Part shown: positions 23,045 through 30,338 of the stretch, one piece after another
Numbering within the stretch: position 1 is the stretch's first letter
Layout: the number at the start of each line of letters is the position of its first letter
DNA from: ZC4RG30 sp963777735
GTDB lineage: Bacteria > Pseudomonadota > Gammaproteobacteria > Steroidobacterales > Steroidobacteraceae
Assembly (NCBI GenBank): GCA_963777735.1
Contig: CAVZRQ010000002.1
Coordinates: 1 to 64,000, forward strand
Reading direction: 5' to 3'
DNA length: 64,000 bases
Notes under the pieces: model-generated
Databases searched by the model: none
What the model saw: only the letters and a program-made list of their open reading frames with translations
Told to the model about the DNA's origin: nothing
Made by a program: the position numbers and the translations under genes

Positions 23045-23578
23045 ATGTACATCAATGCAAACCTCGTAAAGCTCGAAAGGAACAAGCGAGCCTGGAGCCA
23101 AGAGCATCTCGCTCAGGTCACCGGCCTAGGCATGCGGACCATCCAAAGAATAGAGTCTTCTGGAACGGCTTCAAATGAGTCCATTGCATCCATTGCTGCG
23201 GTGTTTGCATTGAAAGTTGCAGATTTCCTGATTGGAAGCTCCAAGAATGAAGGCTCTTTCGAGATCGTGCGCTCAATCGGAACGGCACTACCAGATGTGA
23301 AAGACGCATCGAGCAGGCTTGGCGTGGCTCTCAAGTTCAAGGGGCGACTGCTGGCTTGTGAGGCTATAGACAAATCCGCGAAACCCAACTCACTAATGGT
23401 GAGCATCAGCCTCAAGCGCCGTGATGTACTTCTGGCGCAGCAGTCCGATGTGTACTACCTGACGGATCACTATGCGCCATATCCCGCCATTCTGGTGAGA
23501 CTGTCCCGGATCAAGCAGACCACCCTGAGGGATCTGCTGACCGAGTCACGGGAGTTCCTTCGGACAGAGGCCGCTTAG
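23045..23578 (+). CDS. XRE-type helix-turn-helix regulator
   Basis: 177 residues if started at ATG 23045; an in-frame GTG 23036 or ATG 23021 would add up to eight residues. LVKLERNKRAWSQEHLAQVTG and GMRTIQRIESSGTASNES form an HTH_3 domain (residues about 5-62). The C-terminal 110 residues are strand- and helix-containing and match no ligand domain I know. Likely a DNA-binding repressor or activator. Targets may include its neighbour at 23627, 48 bases downstream. Confidence 0.78.
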   Translation: MYINANLVKLERNKRAWSQEHLAQVTGLGMRTIQRIESSGTASNESIASIAAVFALKVADFLIGSSKNEGSFEIVRSIGTALPDVKDASSRLGVALKFKGRLLACEAIDKSAKPNSLMVSISLKRRDVLLAQQSDVYYLTDHYAPYPAILVRLSRIKQTTLRDLLTESREFLRTEAA

Positions 23579-23626
23579 AGGAGTGGATCACATGGCCCCA
23601 CATCCGCCTGCGCCGCGCGCATTAAC

Positions 23627-24118
23627 ATGAGGCTATCCGTCGCATTAGCAGCAGCAGCGTTGAGCGCGTCAACGCGCATGATCGTTGCAGGTGAAGCTAC
23701 TGCGGTCCAGCACGTGGATCAGATTCCGGAGCAAATCTGTGGCCTCGCGAATGTGACCGTGTCTTTTGTGCGGATCCGCCCACTTCCCGGGTACGTTGAG
23801 GCGCAAGTGACGGTGTCCAGAGGGAGCAGCTCCACCGTCGTGCGGGTGTCAGGCGCCCGCGATTACATAGGTCTAAGGTGTGAAGCCAGTAGCAAGGGCG
23901 ACCCCCATCTTGTCATCCAGGCCTATTGTGGCGGCTCAGGATGTCACGACCTCGACAATTTCTACATCGTCTCTGCCATGACACTAGAGATTCTTCTCGT
24001 CCCAAGAACTCGAGATGACATGAATCGACAGGATGCCGCGTTGATTCTTGGTCATGCCGTGCGTCCTGTGAGTACGCTGTATTCAATACCGCTTGGGAAA
24101 GATGGACGCGAACGGTAG
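23627..24118 (+). CDS. Secreted protein of unknown function
   Basis: 163 residues with a signal peptide (MRLSVALAAAALSASTRM). The mature part has strand-rich sequence with four cysteines (ICGL, LRCE, AYCGGSGC), probably disulfide-bonded. Downstream of the regulator at 23045 on the same strand and with no attC between them, so the two may form one cassette. No family recognised. Confidence 0.5.
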   Translation: MRLSVALAAAALSASTRMIVAGEATAVQHVDQIPEQICGLANVTVSFVRIRPLPGYVEAQVTVSRGSSSTVVRVSGARDYIGLRCEASSKGDPHLVIQAYCGGSGCHDLDNFYIVSAMTLEILLVPRTRDDMNRQDAALILGHAVRPVSTLYSIPLGKDGRER

Positions 24119-24139
24119 GGCTTTGGGGCGACCCACGTC

Positions 24140-24265
24140 GCCCACCATCAAGATGCAGCTAGCTGGATCAGCATGAAGTGCAGGCGCCCAACTCTCATGC
24201 CAGAATCGGGAGCAGGGAGCGCGGGTGAGGAGCAGCGCAAGAGGTGACATGAAGTGACGTTGTCG
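24140..24265 (+). repeat. Degenerate attC site
   Basis: Left core region GCCCACC (24140-24146), then GCAGCTAGCTGGATCAGC and ATGAAGTGCAGGCGCCC are recognisable. The right arm is replaced and the final GTTGTCG (24259-24265) is a poor core. Confidence 0.6.
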
Positions 24266-24289
24266 CAGGTTCGCGAGCCGGCACTCGCT

Positions 24290-24487
24290 ATGCACTCGGA
24301 CTACATGTCAAAGCTACATTGGGGTGGCAAGGTGGTCGGACTCCGGGTTGAGCTACCAAGGGCACAGGCTGACGTAGTACAGAACCTCGTGGATACTGCG
24401 TGGGAATCCAAAGCTCCAAGGGCAGAAGTCTGTAGCACGAGCAAAAAGTCGCTCATAGATAAACGGAAATCGGGACCAGCTACCGCT
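24290..24487 (+). pseudogene. Possible gene remnant ahead of the GNAT gene
   Basis: In the same open frame as the GNAT gene, this segment encodes SDYMSKLHWGGKVVGLRVEL and LVDTAWESKAPR. The pattern is reminiscent of the C-terminal end of MmcQ/YjbR-like proteins (strand, short helix ending in KAP). It does not belong to the GNAT fold. It could be a decayed gene fused in frame, or simply an open frame. Confidence 0.3.
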
Positions 24488-24967
24488 ATGCCAACTTACC
24501 GCACCGCGACAGAGTCGGACTTGCCCGCGATTTGTGCGCTCGGGGAAGAGGTAAACGCCATCCATCACGACGCCCTCCCGCATGTCTTCGCTGGGCCAGG
24601 TGCGGCCGACCGTGATCTGACTTACTGGTCGTTTGCCCTCACCAATCCCGAGTCGGCTATCTTCGTAGCCGAGGAAGCCGATCGTGTGGTTGCCTTCGTA
24701 AACGTCAGCATGATCAACGAGTCGAGGTCGTTGCTTAAGCCAATGCGCTGGGGGCGCGTTGGCTCACTATCTGTGACCAAGGGCAAGCGCGGACAAGGCA
24801 TTGGCCCAGAACTAATGAGGCTGGTTCACGAATGGGTCAGGGAGAGCGGCGGCCATGAAGTCTGTCTCATGGTGTCGTCATTCAATCAGCACGCTCTCCA
24901 CGTGTACAGAGAACTGGGGTACGAAGTTCGTTCGCATAACCTCGCCAAGGTTGTCGCCACCGCGTAA
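24488..24967 (+). CDS. GNAT acetyltransferase
   Basis: 159 residues from ATG 24488, where GNAT sequence begins (YRTATESDLPAICALGEEVN). The acetyl-CoA loop is TKGKRGQGIGPELMRLVHEW and the C-terminal part VSSFNQHALHVYRELGYEV. The open frame extends about 230 bases upstream with unrelated sequence, so translation may start earlier. Acceptor unknown. Confidence 0.75.
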   Translation: MPTYRTATESDLPAICALGEEVNAIHHDALPHVFAGPGAADRDLTYWSFALTNPESAIFVAEEADRVVAFVNVSMINESRSLLKPMRWGRVGSLSVTKGKRGQGIGPELMRLVHEWVRESGGHEVCLMVSSFNQHALHVYRELGYEVRSHNLAKVVATA

Positions 24968-24984
24968 CGCATTGAGGACAGAGG

Positions 24985-25422
24985 ATGTACCGTGCACACA
25001 CAGTTTCAACCGCGGTAGCAATAGACCCAAGAAGTGCATACGCATATCTGGCAGAACCCCTGAATCTGCCAGAGTGGGCGCCCGGCTTCGTCAAGACCAT
25101 TGAGAAGCACGGCGATCAATGGCTTGCTCAGACAACTCTTGGCCAGGCCACGTTCCAGTTTGCCCCGCCGAATGAGCTCGGGGTTGTCGACCACGACGTG
25201 GAGCTGCCATCGGGTCGCTATCACAATTCCATGCGTGTCATCCCGAATGGATCAGGAAGCGAGATTCTATTCACTGTGCTACAACTTCCTGGCATCACGG
25301 ACGAACAATTCAGCGCAGACCTTGAGACGGTAAGAAATGACTTGCTCAAACTACGTACCGTGCTGGAGCTTCGCTATGGAGGTGCCGCCCAACAACCTCC
25401 GGCATCGAGCGGATCACGATAA
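24985..25422 (+). CDS. SRPBCC/polyketide-cyclase-like protein
   Basis: 145 residues from ATG 24985 with GAGGACAGAGG before it. AVAIDPRSAYAYLAEPLNLPEW is the START-like opening typical of SRPBCC proteins, followed by strands FVKTIEKHGDQWLAQTTLG and SEILFTVLQLPGITDEQF, and the long C-terminal helix. Such proteins bind hydrophobic ligands. The last residues (AAQQPPASSGSR) and stop are encoded by the following attC. Confidence 0.7.
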   Translation: MYRAHTVSTAVAIDPRSAYAYLAEPLNLPEWAPGFVKTIEKHGDQWLAQTTLGQATFQFAPPNELGVVDHDVELPSGRYHNSMRVIPNGSGSEILFTVLQLPGITDEQFSADLETVRNDLLKLRTVLELRYGGAAQQPPASSGSR

Positions 25423-25467
25423 GGTGCCGCGGAGTCGGCGCGCCATCGCTGATACAGGTCGTTATGT
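25387..25467 (+). repeat. attC site, 81 bp
   Basis: Core GCCCAAC (25387-25393) to core GTTATGT (25461-25467); CACGATAAGGTGCCGC in the centre. One of the few complete-looking sites in the distal part. Confidence 0.72.
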
Positions 25468-25503
25468 GAAACCAGCATCGCGGTACTTCCGGAGGCGATT
25501 CTC

Positions 25504-26148
25504 TTGATCGATCTGAACAACTACCTGATGTTCATTGGTGCCGCGTTCATCCTTGTCATCGCGCCAGGCCCAGACATGGCTTACATGCTCGCGAGAACGG
25601 TCGCGCAAGGGCGTACCGCAGGCTTTCTAGCAGCCGCCGGCATCAATGCCGGTGCATATGTTCATGTATTTGCATCTGTCGTCGGCCTTACCGCAATTCT
25701 TGCTGCATCCACCATTGCATTCACGGCATTGAAGTGGGCGGGCGCTTGCTATCTGGTATGGATCGGATATCGAGCACTGACCGGCAAGAGCGCCGCTCTG
25801 AATATTGAGGGCGTTGCTTCCCAGGGCATGCGCAGAAGCGCTGTATTCTGGCAGGGATTCTGGAGTGACGTGCTCAATCCCAAGGTCGCCATCTTCTTCC
25901 TGGCGTTTCTGCCGCAGTTTGTAGACGTGACGAACGAGGAAGTTGGCGTCACCCAGCAACTGCTCCTGCTCGGAGTCACGTGTAACGTGGTGGCCATTTG
26001 CACAAACCTCGTTCTGGTCTACTTCGCGAGTGCCGTGACCAATCGCCTGCGAAAGTCGCAGCGACTCGTGGCATGGATGCACAAGGCGATGGGTGCAGTC
26101 TTCATTGCGCTGGGCATCCGCATAGCCAGCCAGAGGTTCGAGCCATGA
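25504..26148 (+). CDS. LysE/RhtB-family amino-acid exporter
   Basis: 214 residues from TTG 25504, preceded by GGAGG eight bases upstream. About six transmembrane helices; the opening FILVIAPGPDMAYMLARTVAQ and KWAGACYLVWIGYRALTG, then FWSDVLNPKVAIFFLAFLPQF are family signatures. RhtB proteins export homoserine, threonine or related amino acids. Substrate not predictable. Cassette gene, complete. Confidence 0.85.
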   Translation: MIDLNNYLMFIGAAFILVIAPGPDMAYMLARTVAQGRTAGFLAAAGINAGAYVHVFASVVGLTAILAASTIAFTALKWAGACYLVWIGYRALTGKSAALNIEGVASQGMRRSAVFWQGFWSDVLNPKVAIFFLAFLPQFVDVTNEEVGVTQQLLLLGVTCNVVAICTNLVLVYFASAVTNRLRKSQRLVAWMHKAMGAVFIALGIRIASQRFEP

Positions 26149-26201
26149 CACCTCTAGCCTTGCAGTTCGCGCTTCACGGGTCGGTCACGCTCATGGCTGA
26201 A

Positions 26202-26208
26202 GTTAGTC
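26202..26208 (+). repeat. Possible attC right-core scar
   Basis: GTTAGTCGGCA follows GGCTGAA, resembling the right end of a site, in the 82 bases between the LysE and lspA genes. Weak. Confidence 0.3.
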
Positions 26209-26230
26209 GGCATGTGGTGCTGGTCACGCC

Positions 26231-26719
26231 ATGAGTAAACCGACACGCCTCCTCCTGGTGGCAATCCTTCTCTTGGGTTGTGTGGGCTGCGACCAGATTA
26301 CGAAGGTGGCGGCCAGAACCCACCTGAGCGACGGACCGGGAGTGTCCTTCTTGCACGACACTGTTCGGCTGGTCTACGCGGAGAATCCAGGTGCCTTCTT
26401 GAGCCTTGGCGCGTCGCTGTCGAAACCCATTCGGACAGCAGTATTCCAGGGCGCCGCCGGGTTGCTGGTTCTGGGGCTAATTGCTTCCGCTCTATTCTGG
26501 CGGGGGCTCAGTGGAATCCAAGTGGTGGCACTGGCACTACTGGGGGCCAGTGGATTGGGGAACCTGATAGACCGCGTGCTTTACGATGGGTTGGTGACGG
26601 ACTTCCTGAACATTGGTATTGGAAGCCTTAGAACCGGCATATTCAATGTGGCCGACATTGTTGGAGTTGCCGGAGCCATCATCCTGATCACTCGCCGGAA
26701 CGCTGACGCGCAAAGGTGA
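26231..26719 (+). CDS. lspA: Lipoprotein signal peptidase (signal peptidase II)
   Basis: 162 residues with four hydrophobic helices. Family motifs are present in order: CDQITKVAA after the first helix, YAENPGAFLSLG, SGLGNLIDRVLYDGLVTDF with the first catalytic Asp, and FNVADIVGVAG with the second. Length is normal. LspA cleaves the signal peptide of prolipoproteins after lipid attachment. It sits among cassettes, so it is probably a second, cassette-borne copy besides the essential chromosomal one. The start of the protein itself contains LLLGCVGC, like a lipobox. Confidence 0.88.
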   Translation: MSKPTRLLLVAILLLGCVGCDQITKVAARTHLSDGPGVSFLHDTVRLVYAENPGAFLSLGASLSKPIRTAVFQGAAGLLVLGLIASALFWRGLSGIQVVALALLGASGLGNLIDRVLYDGLVTDFLNIGIGSLRTGIFNVADIVGVAGAIILITRRNADAQR

Positions 26720-26737
26720 AAGGCAATAAGTGAACGC

Positions 26738-26777
26738 CGGATGTTCGGAGTCCGATCTCTGATGCGGGATGTGGGGC
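26738..26777 (+). repeat. attC right half
   Basis: CCGGATGTTCGGAGTCCGAT, CTGATGCGGGATGTGGGGCG: the normal right arm with core mutated to GTGGGGC (26771-26777). Confidence 0.6.
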
Positions 26778-26791
26778 GGTATGAGACACGC

Positions 26792-27427
26792 ATGTTTTGT
26801 CTGATCTTCGATCTTGACGGCACGCTAGTGGACAGCGAGCCTCTATGCAATCAGGCCTTCCTGGACCTCCTGCCGCAACTTGATGATACCGTTCAGGGTC
26901 TCATGCAGCGATACAGTGGTATGCAACTCGCACCGGTCCTTTCTGACCTCTCCGTCAGACTCGGGACGAATCTGCCGGACGACTTTGAGCCCGCGTATCG
27001 TGCGCGGGTTGCGCAGCTCTACGACATGTCATTGGCACCCATGCCTGGTGCCATCGAGATGCTGTCCGCGTTGCAGAATCCAAAATGTGTCGCGTCCAAT
27101 GGGCCAGTTGCAAAAACATCGCATGGGCTCGAGGTGGCAGGACTCGCACACTTCTTTGGCGACAAGGTGTTCAGCTCCTATCAGGTGGGGCATTGGAAGC
27201 CGGAACCACACCTCTTTCTGCATGCCGCTCGCATGATGAACTACGCACCTGACCAGTGCCTTGTCATCGAGGACAGCAACGCCGGTTTGCACGCAGCGAA
27301 AGCGGCAGGTATGCGAGCGGTTCATTTCTGTCCGAATGAAGCTCCCAGGTCAGAGATGGCAGACGCCCATGTTTCCGATTTGCGAAGTCTTGCAGAGGTA
27401 GTTCGGAGTCTCGCGCATTCCCTCTGA
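26792..27427 (+). CDS. HAD-superfamily phosphatase (subfamily IA)
   Basis: 211 residues from ATG 26792, after the attC remnant. Motif I is IFDLDGTLVDSEP, with the nucleophile Asp and the DxD acid; motif II is CVASNGP; motif III lysine is in GHWKPEPHLF; motif IV is CLVIEDSNAGLHAA. The cap domain is helical, as in beta-phosphoglucomutase or phosphoglycolate-phosphatase-like members. Substrate unknown. The last codons run to the start of an attC-like segment. Confidence 0.83.
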   Translation: MFCLIFDLDGTLVDSEPLCNQAFLDLLPQLDDTVQGLMQRYSGMQLAPVLSDLSVRLGTNLPDDFEPAYRARVAQLYDMSLAPMPGAIEMLSALQNPKCVASNGPVAKTSHGLEVAGLAHFFGDKVFSSYQVGHWKPEPHLFLHAARMMNYAPDQCLVIEDSNAGLHAAKAAGMRAVHFCPNEAPRSEMADAHVSDLRSLAEVVRSLAHSL

Positions 27428-27483
27428 CAACCCGTTGCTGCGGACCCGTTGCGCGGGATCGACGCGTGGCCGCAGAGTGGGGC
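27423..27483 (+). repeat. Degenerate attC site, last one seen
   Basis: TCTGACAACCCGTTGCTGCG matches the left end of the site at 10903; GACGCGTGGCCGCAGAGTG then GTGGGGC (27477-27483) resembles a right end. The rightmost attC-like sequence in the window. Confidence 0.55.
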
Positions 27484-27551
27484 GCTGGATTGCACGAGTT
27501 GTCATCTACCGAGCAAAGGCGAAGAATCACACGACCACCGGAGGAGTCACC

Positions 27552-27929
27552 ATGAAACGCCTTGCGTATGTCCCGATTGCCGCTCTACTGCTTTCATTGT
27601 CGTACGTAACTCTTTCTGCTGCACCACCGGACAGGCCGGCAGGTGTCACAGCCGAGAACTGGGTGGCTGTAAGCGACCGCCTGGGGATCGTGCTGGTGGA
27701 ATCCGGAGGCCCTATGGTTGCGCCCCAGGCGATTCCCATTGTCGGGCCTGACGGAAAACTGGAGGAGCGCGGTCCCGTGGTCTCAGTCGGTCCTGGCATT
27801 GCTGTTACATCAGGTCAGGTATTGCTTCTCAAGCCGCCGGTAGGTGGTTACTTCATGGTGAAGGGTGCGGGCGGATGGACCAGATTGGTGGTGATCGAGC
27901 CTCTCAAAGGACCTGGTGACGTCGGATAG
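27552..27929 (+). CDS. Secreted protein of unknown function
   Basis: 125 residues from ATG 27552, with GGAGGAG seven bases upstream. Signal peptide residues 1-23 (YVPIAALLLSLSYVTLSA). The mature part includes WVAVSDRLGIVLVESGGP and VLLLKPPVGGYFMVKGAGGW, suggesting a small beta barrel. No family recognised. Lies just to the right of the last attC-like sequence, so it may be the final cassette or the first chromosomal gene. Confidence 0.5.
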   Translation: MKRLAYVPIAALLLSLSYVTLSAAPPDRPAGVTAENWVAVSDRLGIVLVESGGPMVAPQAIPIVGPDGKLEERGPVVSVGPGIAVTSGQVLLLKPPVGGYFMVKGAGGWTRLVVIEPLKGPGDVG

Positions 27930-28014
27930 AAGCAATCTGAGTCGAAGTGCTGTCGATCATCCAATGGGCATGACAGCCAATGGCAGAGACCTGGTTCAGC
28001 AAAGGGTGGGCGCC

Positions 28015-28542
28015 ATGAAGCGCCGCATCGTCATTTCGGCACTTTCCACAACCGACAGCGAAGAGTTCATCGCCGCCGCGCAAGCCAGCAGGAGGATGCA
28101 CGTACCGTGGGTATCGCCGCCGCTTTCGGCAGTGACATTCCGCGACCGCCTTCGTCGTCTCGTTGCTCCCTCCCATTACGCTTTCGCCGTCCGGCGGCTG
28201 GACACGAATGAACTTGCGGGCTACATCGATATCACGAACATCGTGCGAGGGGTTTTTCGCAGTGGGTATGTCGGCTATTACGCCTTCGCGGGTTTCGAGC
28301 GTCAGGGTCTGATGACGGAAGGGCTACGACTGGTGGTTCGGTACGCTTTTCGGGAACTCAAGCTTCACCGCCTGGAAGCGAATATCCAGCCCGGGAACGT
28401 CGCCTCCATCGCATTGGTGCGTGCCTGCGGATTCCACAAAGAGGGGTACTCGCCCAAGTACCTGAAGATCAGAGGGCGCTGGAGGGATCACGAGAGATGG
28501 GCACTGGTTTCCACGGGCAGGTCAACATCTTCCCGGAGTTGA
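28015..28542 (+). CDS. GNAT acetyltransferase, RimJ/RimL type
   Basis: 175 residues from ATG 28015; longer in-frame starts lack a ribosome site. FRDRLRRLVAPSHYAFAVRR, GYYAFAGFERQGLMTEGLRL (acetyl-CoA loop) and NIQPGNVASIALVRACGFHK then GYSPKYLKIRGRWRDHERW match RimJ-type protein N-terminal acetyltransferases. Substrate uncertain. No attC beside it. Confidence 0.8.
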   Translation: MKRRIVISALSTTDSEEFIAAAQASRRMHVPWVSPPLSAVTFRDRLRRLVAPSHYAFAVRRLDTNELAGYIDITNIVRGVFRSGYVGYYAFAGFERQGLMTEGLRLVVRYAFRELKLHRLEANIQPGNVASIALVRACGFHKEGYSPKYLKIRGRWRDHERWALVSTGRSTSSRS

Positions 28543-28680
28543 GACGGGGGAGAAGGGCGGCGCTGAGTGGTTCGTGGCCGAACAGGTGAAGCTCGTATAC
28601 GATGCCGGGAAACAGGTTGTTGTGCGGAATCATTTTTTGGAGTTTGCCTTGGAACGTGGAGCCTTTTCTCATTGATCAGC
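28543..28680. other. Intergenic stretch without recognised features
   Basis: 138 bases between the GNAT gene and the small lipoprotein gene. No attC, hairpin with T-run or convincing promoter was seen. Confidence 0.4.
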
Positions 28681-29040
28681 ATGTCTAACCATGCTGAAAA
28701 TCGCCGCCGGTGTCACGTAGTCGTGGCGCTTGCAGGGGTTGTGCTGGCTTCCTGCGGAGAAGGTCCCCCTGATCGGCCAATCGCTTACAGAGGCGAATAC
28801 CACTACGATCTGGAAAAGGCCTACCTGGTTCAGACTGGCGTGGATGCCAAGATCTGCATTCAAGGAGCGGATATGACTCCAGCAGTTCAGCCCGAGTTCT
28901 CTGAATCCGGCGGAATCTCGGATGTCGCGGTACGCGGCATTCTCAGCAAGCCGGGGCGCTACGGTCACCTGGAGGCATGCACCTATGTCTTGTCGAATGC
29001 AGAACTTCTTGGCGTGGGCGAGAGGCGCGCGCGCGAGTAA
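28681..29040 (+). CDS. Small lipoprotein
   Basis: 119 residues from ATG 28681. VVVALAGVVLASCGEG has a lipobox (LASC), so the mature protein begins with a lipidated Cys near residue 25. The rest contains two more cysteines (KICI, EACT) and no recognised domain. First of five same-strand genes with little or no spacing, ending at 30724. Confidence 0.6.
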   Translation: MSNHAENRRRCHVVVALAGVVLASCGEGPPDRPIAYRGEYHYDLEKAYLVQTGVDAKICIQGADMTPAVQPEFSESGGISDVAVRGILSKPGRYGHLEACTYVLSNAELLGVGERRARE

Positions 29041-29068
29041 GCAGATCCTGCCGGGAACCACCGGACTG

Positions 29069-29569
29069 TTGCGAAGATCGTTGCTGTTCACCGTATTGAT
29101 CCTGTCGACTGCGGCCGAATCGGCCAACGCCGAGAGAGACGAACTCGCCGTGTCTGCCGGAGGCACGCTGCACTTCGAGCTGGTCGGTGACGCGGCAGGC
29201 AGGAATGTCCCGGCGGTTCCTGTAAACGATCCCTCTTCAGCCCAATCTGTAATCCGGGTAGTCTTTGCGATTGATGGAATGGGCAACCGAACTTTGCGGA
29301 TCAAAAGCACCTACACGCGCTCGATCGCTTTTGATTTCCGCCTTTGTGAAGGCGCGCCTGTGTCGGATTGCAAGACTGTCGTCGAGAACTTCGTGATTGC
29401 AGGAGGAGAAGAAATGAGCCAGCTGCTGCAGGATCAGGTTCATCGCATCCTCTTCTTCAATTTCATCCGGGTACGGGATGTGGATGCGAGCAATGGGCTC
29501 ATCGCAAATTCAATGTCTGCCGGCATTCCACCTTGTGCGGCCGCCGAACTGATCAGGGCTCCAGGATGA
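29069..29569 (+). CDS. Secreted protein of unknown function
   Basis: About 166 residues. The start is uncertain: TTG 29069 begins a normal signal peptide (LRRSLLFTVLILSTAAESANA, quoted to 20 residues as LRRSLLFTVLILSTAAESAN), while ATG 28997 would add a 24-residue leader overlapping the previous gene. The mature part is strand-rich with paired cysteines (RLCEG, VSDCK). The stop overlaps the next ATG (ATGA). Function unknown. Confidence 0.5.
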   Translation: MRRSLLFTVLILSTAAESANAERDELAVSAGGTLHFELVGDAAGRNVPAVPVNDPSSAQSVIRVVFAIDGMGNRTLRIKSTYTRSIAFDFRLCEGAPVSDCKTVVENFVIAGGEEMSQLLQDQVHRILFFNFIRVRDVDASNGLIANSMSAGIPPCAAAELIRAPG

Positions 29570-29931
29570 GCCCGAGACCGGCGTTCACTACTGTTCAGGA
29601 GTATCTGACGGCGCTGGAGCCAGCGCAGGCAAAGGTGCTGCGAAGCATCCTGGCGCTGGTTCGGAAATCCGTTCCGGGAAGCTCCAGGGTGATCAGTTAC
29701 GGCATTCCGGCCTTCAAGCAGGATAAGGTCTTCCTCTACTGCGCCGCGTTCAGGAAGCACATTGGCATTTATCCACCCGTGCGCAACGACGCCAGGCTCA
29801 TGGCGATGCTCAAGCCCTATGCGAACGCCAAAGGGAACCTGAGCTTCCCTCTGGACAAGCCAATGCCCCTGCCGTTGATTGCGCGGGTAGCCAAGGCGCT
29901 CGCGAAACAGTACGCAAGGCCCGGCAAATGA
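29566..29931 (+). CDS. DUF1801 protein
   Basis: 121 residues. VQEYLTALEPAQAKVLRSIL, SSRVISYGIPAFKQDKVFLY, FRKHIGIYPP and NLSFPLDKPMPLPLIARVAK are the YdhG/DUF1801 pattern, here complete. It overlaps both the gene before (ATGA) and the gene after (ATGA), so all three should be translated together. Function of the family is unknown; structures resemble iron-chaperone frataxin-like folds. Confidence 0.8.
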   Translation: MSPRPAFTTVQEYLTALEPAQAKVLRSILALVRKSVPGSSRVISYGIPAFKQDKVFLYCAAFRKHIGIYPPVRNDARLMAMLKPYANAKGNLSFPLDKPMPLPLIARVAKALAKQYARPGK

Positions 29932-30338
29932 CCCGCAGGCTGATCAGCTCTGGTTCCACCTTTGAAGCCGACATCGGGTACAGCAGGGCTGTCTGTCAGG
30001 GCGACTGGGTGTTCGTTTCAGGTACAACGGGTTTCGACTACAACACGATGACCATTTCCGAAGATATCCAGCTGCAGACCGAACAGTGTCTCAAGAACAT
30101 CGAGGCGGCGCTTCTGCAGGCTGGCTCCTGTCTGGAGGATGTGGTGAGGGTCACCTACGTCTTGCCCACGGCGACAGATTTCCCGAAATGCTGGCCTGCG
30201 CTGCGCAACGCTTTTGGCGCCGTGAGGCCCGCCGCAATGATGATTTCTGCCGGGCTCGCGGATCCGCGAATGCAGATCGAGATCGAAGTTACGGCGATGA
30301 AGCAGTGCGCCGGCGTGAAACAAGGTGGCGCTGCATGA
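29928..30338 (+). CDS. Rid (YjgF/UK114) family protein
   Basis: 136 residues. ISSGSTFEADIGYSRAVCQG, DWVFVSGTTGFDY, LEDVVRVTYVLPTATDFPKC and MQIEIEVTAM fit the Rid family. The position of the RidA catalytic arginine reads RPAAMM, so that arginine is missing and the enzyme belongs to another Rid subgroup. Coupled by ATGA overlaps to DUF1801 upstream and DUF2306 downstream. Confidence 0.82.
   Translation: MTRRLISSGSTFEADIGYSRAVCQGDWVFVSGTTGFDYNTMTISEDIQLQTEQCLKNIEAALLQAGSCLEDVVRVTYVLPTATDFPKCWPALRNAFGAVRPAAMMISAGLADPRMQIEIEVTAMKQCAGVKQGGAA

Noticed and set aside
1273..27483. CRISPR array because of regularly repeated sequence
   Set aside because: Repeats are 55-135 bp imperfect palindromes that differ from one another, and the spacers are whole genes; this is an integron pattern.
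1..27500. Insertion sequences or transposons between cassettes
   Set aside because: No transposase motif, terminal inverted repeats or target duplications were seen.
1..27500. Integron integrase or attI inside the window
   Set aside because: No tyrosine recombinase of the IntI type was found on either strand; it is expected to the left.
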